Of a DNA stretch of 64,000 nt, positions 55,600-64,000 are shown in pieces (the stretch's first letter is position 1; every line of letters starts with the position of its first letter). The notes beneath the pieces were generated by a model. The model did no database searches. It worked only from the letters and a program-made list of their open reading frames with translations, and was not told where the DNA came from. The stretch lies in assembly GCA_036346375.1 (NCBI GenBank), contig JAYEVE010001028.1, forward strand, positions 1 through 64,000, written 5' to 3'. The position numbers and the translations under genes were made by a program. This DNA comes from Guadua angustifolia. Taxonomy: Eukaryota > Streptophyta > Magnoliopsida > Poales > Poaceae.

Positions 55600-58238
55600 T
55601 GTAATATCCCAAATTTTGCTTTTTCTGGATTTATTGTGTTGTTTCTTTATTTGTGAATTTTTTGGGATTTTATTTAATTCTTTTTGTATTTATTGAAATA
55701 GGCCATTTGATATCTTTTATCTGTTCAGTGAAAAGTATTAATGATCTTTTATTGCAACTATTTTATTTGGGTTCTAAATGTCTTTAAGTATTTTTTGGAT
55801 TTTTTCTAATTTTCCTGCTATTTATTTTGGCTTAATTCATTTACCTGAATTGTTTTTATGTATAAAAGTATTTAAATTCACTGAATAGCGTTTGGACCGA
55901 ATCCCATCTTTGCCTCGCCCATTTCCCGTGTGCAGCCCACCACCACCAAATTGTTCGCCTACTCCGTCGAAAACCCTAGGATCACAGCCGTTAGATCTCG
56001 ATCCAACGACTGCCGTCGCACCGCGTCGCCGCGTGTTCTGTGCCATTGGATCGAGCTCATGTGGACACCTATGATGCAGCCATGTCAGCTCATCCAAATC
56101 CGCCACGCCGCCGTATCCCGTGCTTCTTGGAATTTGTTTCGCCTCATTGCATGCCTCCCGAGCCATCTATTTAAAGCGTCGCCACCGTCATTGTGTTCCT
56201 CACCTCGCGCTGCACTCGCAAACTAACTCCCATCACCAGAGCCGCCACTGCTCGCCTGCAGAGCTCATTGGTTGTCACACCCTCACCGCTTTTGTCTCTG
56301 CCGCCGTTGCTCACCGCCATTGCCGCCAAGGCCACCAGAGTGTCGCTCACGTCATGCCGTGTCGAACGAGCTGTCGTGTGTCGCCAGAGTCACCCTAGAA
56401 CGCCGTCGCCATGGTCATCATCCCCAGCGCTGATAATCCTTCACCGCGCGCTCGCCATTGCCATGCATCGAAGCTCGAGGACCGTCGGATCTGCAATCAA
56501 CAGTCTAGATCCAGCCACGTCACCTTGTCCATAGTAAACAGCTCTGTCTGCCATGGCTATTGGATCTTGATCGTGCGGTTCGAATCTCGCCGCGTTGTCG
56601 TCTGCCACTTCGTTGCTGCCGCTGTTAGATCCACGCCGATCGGTGCAGATCATGCCGCGTGTCCCTGCTTATGCCATAGTGTCATCAGATCGGAGCCGTT
56701 GGATTCAAACCGAACGGCTGCGATCGCATTGCACGCCGGGACAGTCCCGTGTGCTGCCGCGTGTCACGCGAAGCCTGAGGTGTCTTCATCGCCAGTCACC
56801 ACTAACGTCACCCCTTTCAATCTCTACCGTCCGATCAGTAGTGAACGGTCGAGATCATCACCGCCACATGTCTTAATCTCGTCCATTGAATCCATGCCAC
56901 GTGTCATCAATCCATCGGTTAATGCGGTGTGCTTAAGGCCACGGCAGCATAGCATGCTGTCACCGGGTCCACCATGGACTAGTGCTAGTCGTGGACCAAG
57001 TCCATACACCGGTGACACGTGTCGCGCTGTGGTCGCGCCACATGTCAGCACCCAATTGGGCCACGTGTCCGCTAACATCATGCTGATGTCATAAATCTGA
57101 TTTTTTTTATAAAAATAATTCAGTTAATTCAGAATTTTTTATTTTCTTTTATTTTAAAATTTGAATGGCTATATCTTTTGCATCCGTGATCCGATTGAGG
57201 TGATTTTAGTTTTTAAAATTTTGTAAAATCATGCTCTATTTAATGGTGAATTTTATTTAATTTTTGGAGTTGATTTTGCTCTCTTTTTTGAGTATTTATT
57301 GCTTTCTCCTTCGTTATGTGTAGATGTTGAATTGCCCGGTGAGTTTGTCGTCAAGGAGCCAGTACTTGATCAAGGTCCAGAGTAGGAGTCAGAGCTTTCG
57401 AAGGCAAGTTATGCTTTGATCATGTCGAACCTATACTTTAAATATTATATTGTTTCAATGTATTACATGTTAATTTAATTATCACTTGTTTTCCATATGT
57501 TGGGAATAGCTAATCGTCCACTTGAATTACATCCACCTTGCATATCATATGTTATATCTTATTTGTCACCCTAGAATGGTTTAATATTAAGTGGTAGCTA
57601 TATAATTGCCAATGTGGGTAGTTAGAACGCAAGTAGTATGCTTAGCCATTCAACGAGTCGTCATTTTATGTGCAAATGATGATTAATCTTGCTTAATGAC
57701 TATGGAACATGTTTATTAACTTGTGTTTCAGGTGTTGTCACACAATGTTAGTATTGTTGATGCCACGATGTTGGTATTGTTGATGGTACGTGGTGCATGG
57801 TAAATCAATCGGGGTGGTAAAATGATTTAGACTGAGACAAGTGGTATGTATTTGTGGTGGGCTAATGTGGCATGTAGGTGGCCACATTGCTTTTTGTGAT
57901 AATTGTTGGTTTATGGTTATGATGATTTTTAGTTAGTCTTGTCTTGATCAATTAAAGACTTAGGCCCTGTTTGGTATGGTTCCAGATTCTAGTAGAAACG
58001 GAAACGGTTTCGGATTCTTGGTAGAAACGTTTCGTAGAATCGTAATCCGGAGGAACGGGTTGCTAGCCGATTCGATCACGCAAGTAAAAATCAGAAACGA
58101 TTCACTTTGAAACGTTCCGAGTCCTATTCCGTTTGGTTGGATTTATTTCAGATTCTAGGAGAAACAGTCCGGTTCCAAGTTACCAAACAGGACCTTAATC
58201 TTACAAGAATTTGAACTAAATTATTCGTACAACCACAA
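55600..58238 (+). mobile_element. LTR-like insertion, about 2.6 kb, possible solo LTR
   Basis: It starts TGTAATATCCCAAATTTTGC, like the TGTAACACC starts at 34154 and 59896, and its right end is near TTATTCGTACA. The order AT-rich start, GGACCGAATCCCAT, GC-rich middle with many CGATCTCGATCCAACG-type phrases, then CTTTCGAAGGCAAGTTATGC, fits a long Tekay/Del-type LTR. A clear target duplication is missing, and flanking sequence is deleted. A frame of 227 codons (56411-57094) in the GC-rich part is not protein-like. A Tourist MITE is nested at its right end. Confidence 0.5.
57963..58194. mobile_element. Tourist-like MITE, 232 bp
   Basis: Ends GGCCCTGTTTGGTATGG and inverted TTACCAAACAGGACC. TTA at 57960-57962 and 58195-58197 is the target duplication. 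Interior has AGAAACGGAAACGGTTTCGG. PIF/Harbinger-type, non-coding. Confidence 0.85.
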
Positions 58239-58960
58239 GTCTGCACGCAATGGCCGGCCGTCACACTCGTGCTTGCCTGCAACGGCCGACCGGCTGCCTA
58301 GCGCGAGGAGTGAGCCTCACGGCTCAGCGGCCGCTGCGCCCAAATTAATGAGATGAAGAGTGGAATACCTCACGGGCCAGCCCAAAGATACTCTCCAAAA
58401 TCCAAAATTTTATCAAATTTCACAACAAACACACCTACTTGATAGACTTAATCAGCAGCCTAAAAATGGCTTTGAATTCGCTTGATCATCATACAGCTCA
58501 ACTAGAATTATTGATGTGCAGAAGAACAGCCAATTCTGACTGATAAACAAAGGATACATGTTTGAATCGAGGATTGATGGGGAGCGAATCAGGCATGTTA
58601 GAGGAATTTCCACGGGATATTCCGCTACAATTTCGTATATGCCTGTCACACACAGGATAAAATAAAAATACACGTTACAATATGATATTAATGCAAGCAA
58701 GCTAAGCGAGAGGTGCTTATATGATTTTCTTTTTAAAAATTGTATAAATATTAAAGCAAGAATGAAAGGTAGATAGTGATTACTTACCTTTGTCGCTTGC
58801 TTCAAGATTTGTGCAACTCACATCATTATACATACACTGAATTAGCTTTGTATATCCCTGTGGAGACTTAAGAGTTGGTAGTGTTCAAACTTCAGACATC
58901 TAAGGAGGAGCACTAAACAATCACCAGCTTTGCAGAGCAGCAGGGGTAACTAGACATGGC

Positions 58961-59063
58961 CCGTCATTCCTAGTATTTTTTTTGAAAGGTAGAACGGCAG
59001 GAGCTCTGCCATGCATTAAAGAAAGAAAGAAAGTACAATAGGACACACCGTCATTCCTAGTAT
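58961..59063 (-). mobile_element. 71-bp LINE 3' stub with 16-bp TSD
   Basis: CCGTCATTCCTAGTAT at 58961-58976 and 59048-59063 is an exact 16-bp duplication. Between them (58977-59047) is a T8 run followed by GGCAGGAGCTCTGCC and a GAAA repeat: on the minus strand a severely 5'-truncated LINE ending in a poly(A) tail. The palindrome GGCAGAGCTCCTGCC matches GGCGGAGCTCCCGCC at the 3' end of the LINE at 15034, so both belong to related families. Confidence 0.85.
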
Positions 59064-59690
59064 GAACTAGGAAGATATAGTTTGTTGTTTGCATGACAAT
59101 TTGATTATGAAGCCCTTGGATATCACATCAACAATCATGAGTTCATCAAAGAAGTCCATGTAGGGAGCACCAGCTGTCCAAAAAAGAACTGATCATTAGT
59201 CTCTAAAAAAATGTCCTGTTTGGTGAAAGGTATCAAGACAAGTCAAGTTTGCATCATCGAACCGTTGCCAATTTGGAGAAAATGCATGCAACATGCTTCT
59301 TGTGGCGATTCCTCATAAACAAAATAAGCATTTCAACCATATGCAGGATGTGCAGATAGAGTAAATTTTGGGTGGGTTCCATTTCCATGCAAACAAAAAT
59401 TTTCCATCTCCAAGTCCACAATTCTCCAGAACTAGAAACAGGAGGAGGTACAATTTGCCGTGTTACTAATGGTTGGATCAATCTAGAAAAATAAGTAGAA
59501 ACAGAAAAGCAAACTCAGATAGATGCGTAAAAGTCAACCTCAGCACAAAAGACGTTCACTTACAAAGGAAGCAAATGTATAGATGTGATGCTTTGCTTGG
59601 TCAAGGAAGGAAGCAAGGAACTATTCCAGATGTCAAATGCTTTGGAGAATGCACATGTTAATTACTGTTGTTAGAATTTCTGATAGGCCT
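59064..59690. other. Intergenic, no gene recognised
   Basis: No repeat structure or coding family was recognised. Small frames at 59254-59481 (-) and 59473-59661 (+) are unsupported. Confidence 0.4.
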
Positions 59691-59719
59691 AAGCCATTAA
59701 TAGAAAGGTGAAGAGTAGA

Positions 59720-60355
59720 GGCAAAAACGTGGCTGTTTTGTTTCCATTTTCATATTTTTTTTACTAATAACGGAAAAAAAAATCAGAAACTCTGAAAACA
59801 TATACGGAAATGGATAGTGACGGAAACGGATGCAGAACGGAACAGAGCGGATACGGAAATAAAAGTGAAAAATTCCGTCCAGGAAAGTTCCCAATTGTAA
59901 CACCCTAAAAATTTGCAAATCTTTAATTGAGCATTTAATTTGGATTTTATGATTTTTTATTTTTGGTATTTAATCAATGATTTTTGCTATTTTTAGATTT
60001 AAATAAATAATTTATTTGAGAAAAAAAGAAAATCTTGCTAGAAATAATTTTTCTAAGTACAAAATGTTATAAAATATTTTTGAGAATTTTAGAATTTTTG
60101 ATATTTTCTATAAAGCAATATATATTTATGGTATTATTTAAATTAGAAAACGGAATTTCTAGTTTCATTTATATGGAATTTCCGTTTCCGTTTCCATCGG
60201 AACTGGCTCTCCTGTTTCTATTTTTGTTTCTGATAAAAAAATTTCGTTTCCGTTTCTATACCGACATTTTTCGTTTCCGTTTCCGAAAAAAGGTTTCTGT
60301 TTCTGTTTTCCTACAGAATGGTCAGAAATTCCATTTCTATTTTCAAACCTAGTGA
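59720..60355. repeat. Inverted GGAAACGG/CCGTTTCC-rich block
   Basis: The left half (59735-59880) holds CGGAAACGG, GATACGGAAAT and AATCAGAAAC; the right half (60165-60345) holds the inverted forms TTTCCGTTTCCGTTTCC and GTTTCTGATAAAAAA. Between them is a TGTAACACCCTAAAA start (59896) of an LTR-like sequence. This could be a MITE with long degenerate arms interrupted by another insertion. Confidence 0.5.
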
Positions 60356-60505
60356 AGAGTATATTTTCCACGGAAGTTCTGATTTCAGAATTCAGATATA
60401 CCAGTTCTACTTGTATCAATATCATCTAATACATGTGTACTTGATTCGAAACATAAACTTTCCATATAATTTAGTACTGTTAAGATTTTGAATAGATATA
60501 CTAAA

Positions 60506-60726
60506 GGGGTGTTTGGCACAGCTCTAGCTCCATCAAAATCCGTGGAGTTGATGGACTAGGGTATTCCTATCTTCAAAAATTTATGAAGTTAGAGCTGTAA
60601 ATACATTAATAGTATTTAGGTGAGTTATCTTGTTTACAATTTAGACTAAAAATATTAACTCACTTTATTTTAGCCTACAAGCTTCAGATCTAAAGTGGAG
60701 CTGAGATCTGGAGCTCTGCCAAGTGT
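60506..60726. mobile_element. MITE-like element, about 220 bp
   Basis: The left end GGGGTGTTTGGCACAGCTC and the inverted right end GAGCTCTGCCAAGTGT form imperfect terminal repeats, followed inward by AGCTCC motifs in opposite orientation. The target duplication is not clear, so hAT or PIF/Harbinger origin is open. No coding sequence. Confidence 0.5.
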
Positions 60727-61517
60727 TATGTGTACACCAGAAAAATGGAAGCAATATTAGGAACATGTTATCATTTACTCAAGAGGAATATACCATACCA
60801 GATGAGTAATATGGTCAATCAAAGCAATATATTCAGATTTTAATTTTGCTGTCAAAGGAAATGCAGTAACTTAGTAATGGTGTTCGTGACAGTATTCCTT
60901 ATGGGGGCTCGTTCAACCATATGCTTTCAACTTGTTCAGATGACTGCAGTTGCGCACCTTGCATTTCACCGTTATTCCTTTCTGACAGATATACTGTCAG
61001 TGATCTTTTTAAACAGTTGGCACGAAGGTTTACTGATTTGTATCTTTAAAATAATCAATGTATTGATGTGACAGACTAACAAAAGAGTGACACGGTCCAT
61101 CATCGGTTTCCCTTCCTTTAGCCAAGGCTAATACTCTATGGCAGGCCAACATAGCATGCTTATTATAAGCAGTGTTCGTATAAGCAATATAAACGAACCG
61201 TCTAACTAAATACCGCCCTAGTTTCAGACATTGCTGTTCTAGGGAAGACCCTGAATGCAGATAAGGCTGTGAGCCAATAGCAAGGACCTTCTTATATTCA
61301 GATAGTGGGACCAGGTCCTTATGCCCGATAGTAGCATGTCTGACAACAGCCGAACCACTCACGTGAAAACTTTCTTGTCGTCCGACTAAAGGTCATCAAG
61401 TGCATTTGATGTCAAAGTTGCCATTATCATCATTTGAGGTTGCTCTGATATCGAATGTGTGTGAACACTTCATATATTTGATATTCATCATACATGCAAC
61501 AGAAAAACAAGGATGGT

Positions 61518-63200
61518 CTACCAATAATCATTGCATGAACATTGACCTCCCTCGAAACGATGGAATCGGGTTCTGTCTCTGACAATCACTAATCGGTTAT
61601 AAACACCGGAAAACAACTTTGTGAAATTGTGGCAGTCTACACAAACACGAAGATTCTTTGCAAGTCTTACTGGTCTACATTGTGGAGTCACAAGAAGAGC
61701 AAAAGCAATTGCCAACTTTTCACCGTGATAGCTTGGCACAGTCCTTCCCCTCCGAATCCAAATCATGCAATTCAGATGACACATTTGGAACATAGCCAGC
61801 GATTCTTAAATGTCTGTTTATCTCATCGAGCTTTTCATAAATCTCTACCTTTCTTGGATGTGAATCATCATCTGCAATAAATTCATGGAGCTCGCAGTTA
61901 AGCTCTACTGTTGTGCAGCCAGTAGTAGTTTGGATTCCTTTCTCCTTCATCAATTTCCTGACATCTGCTACCATCTTACAGTCCCCAACTGCTGCATAAG
62001 TATTCAGCAAAAGAACATAATCCCCTGCTTGCTGTGCTTTCAGCTCAATTATATGACTGATGACCTGCTCTCCAAGATCAACACGACCATGAATTCGGCA
62101 TGAACCAAGAAGAGTTCGCCAAATCGTTGCATCTGGTGCAGCCCTCATCTCTTTCACCACAAGCTCGAATGCCTCATCAAGCAAGCCAGCATGGCCCATT
62201 AGGTCAACAATGCACCCACCCACAGTGGAAAACGTTTGGCATCAACCGATACTCATAGCGCATCATATCAAAAAAAACTGAAGCCCTCATCAACCAACCC
62301 ATCATGACTACATGCAGAGAGCACACCAGTAAACGTCTGCTCATCAGGAGGAACACCTGGCCTAATCATCTCCTCAAATGCAGAGATAGCATCCTTCCCG
62401 AAGCCATTTTCTGCCAACCCCGAGATCATCGCGCCCCATGTGACCACTCTTCCGAGGAGTATCACAGAACACCTGGTATGCCTTCTGCACACACCCGCAC
62501 CTCATGTACATCGTGATCAATGAGTTATGCACCTTCACCTTGCCTCCGTAACCATGCATGCTCCACCGTGTACTCCCACACCTGCTCCGCAAAATCGAGC
62601 ACGCCCAGGCTCGTGCATGCCTGCAGGAGCAGAATGCATGTGACCTCATCTGGCTCTGCCTGATTCTCCCCGCCCCTCATCTCACCAAAAAGCCTCAGGG
62701 TCTCCTTCGTCCGACGGTTCCTCGCGTAACAAGTGATCAGAACGTTCCACGCGACCGTGTCCTTCACTAGCATTTCGTCAAACACTTTGCGAGCGCCATG
62801 CCCGTCACCGCGGGCAGCGTAGCACCTCATCAGCGAGGTGGCCGGAAGGGCGTCCCGGAGATGCCCCTCGGCCACGACGTTGGCGTGCTGCTAGCGCGCG
62901 TGGGCAAGGATGCTGCAGGGGTTGAGGAGGACGGCAAGGGAGAAGGCGTTGCCGCGGCGGCCGAGGGCGCGCATGCGGCGGAGGAAGCGGAGGGCGTCGT
63001 GCTAGTGGAGGGAGCGGAGGATGGAGTTGCAGCAGAAGGTCGAGGGGACGATGGCCCGGGCAAGGTGCTGGTGGAGGAGGACGATGAGCGCACGAGGGGA
63101 GGGGTGGCATGCGGCGGCGAGGGAGAGGAAGGCGGAGGCGGCGGTGGGGGGAAGGAGGAGGCCGGTGCGGAGGATGTGACGGACCGCCCTTTTCAGAGAA
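61518..63200 (-). pseudogene. PPR-DYW RNA-editing factor, broken
   Basis: PLS-type pentatricopeptide proteins with a DYW end bind organelle RNA and convert specific C to U. Repeats are visible at 62860-62560 (AWNVLITCYARNRRTKETLR) and 62550-62270 (KVHNSLITMYMRCGCVQKAY, TWGAMISGLAENGFGKDAIS). The E/E+ region follows at 62223-61750 (ATIWRTLLGSCRIHGRVDLG, GCTTVELNCELHEFIADDDS). The DYW domain has HGEKLAIAF, the zinc-binding CVDCH and the terminal CSCNDYW. In-frame TAG codons lie at about 63000 and 62895. Frame changes occur near 62555, 62450, 62270 (at an eight-base homopolymer), 62225 and 61745. The start is not clear. With so many lesions it is a pseudogene, although some could be assembly errors. 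Confidence 0.85.
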
Positions 63201-63239
63201 TGCGTATAAATACTTTTACAGTTATTTAGGATTTTAGCT

Positions 63240-64000
63240 GTAGGTAACCAAGCGTACATTGTCAGATATAAAATCAAATACGAATATTTTATAGATCAAT
63301 TAAGGGCCTAACAGCCAAAGTTTTACAAAAGGTACGGCTGGCACTGAATACATTACAGAACACCCACAGGAAAGACTTGAGCAGATAGATTAAGGCCTTC
63401 AAAATCAAATAACTTCGTCATCTATGGTCTTCTGGAATTCACCATCTTCAATTGAAATCAAAAGAGGGGGTTGGGAGCAAGGGTGAGTACAAAACCGTAC
63501 TCAACAAACCACACGGAAATTCTGAATATTACATGAAGGGATAAACAAAGGTAGGCACAGATTTTAAGTATTGTGGATGCAAGTTGAAAACATCAGTTTT
63601 CATTTTACATTTGAAACACAAACCATTAATAGCAATATAACATAGGGGGTTTACCTGCAAAGTTCACATCCTCGACAGGTTTTAATTATGAAAGCTACAG
63701 GGGCGTAGTTACATGAATCACCCTAAATTAACTCAGCTTCATTAACCGGAAGCACGACGTATTCGAATACCATTGATATTACTCTGCAGAGGTGCTCAGA
63801 TTTACCCACAAGACATCCACGGTCATTAGTGCCACCGGATCAACATGCAACTTTTATGCATGCGGCCCGACCGAGAGAATCATAGCATTTTGTTGAACTT
63901 CCCCTTTTTAGCTCCTACCCAGTAGGTTACTTGGGTCCACAGTGCCCCAGGATCCCACGGGCCAGAGCGAGAGTCTCTGCCCGGTCAAAGTGGACACCTA
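63240..64000 (-). mobile_element. LTR-like fragment at the window edge, minus orientation
   Basis: The minus strand reads phrases such as GTTTGTTGAGTACGGTTTTG, TACTCACCCTTGCTCCC and GACCCAAGTAACCTACTGGG. I associate this order with long Ty3/gypsy LTRs and leaders of grasses (compare TACTCACCCTTGCTAAT at 54850). It runs off the window, so no boundary or class can be fixed. No coding sequence is seen. Confidence 0.35.

Larger units (their letters stand above)
55228..58428 (+). repeat. Direct repeat, copy 2, split by an insertion
   Basis: The left part 55228-55599 matches 53439-53810, stopping at CAGCCGAGG. The right part, from about 58240 (CTGCACGCAATGGCC), matches 53855 onward and ends CACAACAA at 58428. 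Between them is an insertion of about 2.64 kb. About 40 bp of copy 1 have no counterpart at the right junction, and a further 80 bp are missing near 58350. Confidence 0.75.

Noticed and set aside
56411..57094. 227-codon frame in the LTR-like insertion
   Set aside because: It consists of GC-rich LTR phrases (repeated GATC and AACGG motifs) without domain or plausible composition.
62798..63229. 143-codon plus-strand frame rich in Gly, Ala, Val and Glu
   Set aside because: It is the complement of the GC-rich 5' part of the PPR pseudogene.

Overview
This window is nuclear DNA from a plant, almost certainly a grass. Three things point there: plant nuclear protein genes, Ty3/gypsy elements of the Tat type with long antisense regions, and Tourist, Stowaway, hAT, CACTA and LINE insertions of familiar grass types. 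I could not name the species from sequence alone. No tRNA, rRNA, CRISPR or bacterial operon was seen.

Only two genes look intact. At 45581-46774 (+) is a complete, intronless coding sequence for plastid NAD-dependent malate dehydrogenase, with a transit peptide and a probable 5'-UTR intron. At 47999-50388 (-) is a four-exon secreted S-like RNase of the T2 family, with both active-site motifs and all splice sites present. The two genes converge, with their stop codons about 1.2 kb apart. A third gene, a PPR-DYW organelle RNA-editing factor (61518-63200, -), is a pseudogene with two in-frame amber stops and several frameshifts.

The rest is transposon-dominated. From left to right: a dispersed degenerate repeat family (1-2060); a GC-rich LTR-like block with a 105-bp minisatellite (2400-3360); a 5'-truncated Tat element (3746-13668) with broken pol, two successive post-pol segments, antisense genes (one small one intact), a 79-bp minisatellite and a 977-bp 3' LTR; two copia 3' ends fused head to head (13685-14531); two Tourist MITEs; a LINE with a 5' inversion and an 11-bp target duplication (15034-18137); a Stowaway MITE; a second degenerate block and a copia LTR scrap; a five-copy 150-bp tandem array (22978-23731); AT-rich repeats; a hAT element with an exact 8-bp duplication (28929-29781); a CACTA element with an exact 3-bp duplication (31803-33169); a foldback element; LTR-like sequence; a second hAT with a nested MITE (35731-36493); and a complete non-autonomous LTR element with both LTRs (37210-39982).

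Right of that are an internal 435-bp tandem duplication (41133-42034), the two live genes, then a 691-bp segment present twice (53439 and 55228) whose second copy is split by a 2.6-kb LTR-like insertion that itself carries a Tourist MITE. A 71-bp LINE stub with a 16-bp duplication, a family of inverted GGAAACGG-type repeats and the PPR pseudogene follow.

I found no unknown protein system. The most unusual material is structural: the 5'-inverted LINE with a paralogous near-empty site, the antisense genes and doubled post-pol segment in the Tat element, and the near-palindromic copia fusion.
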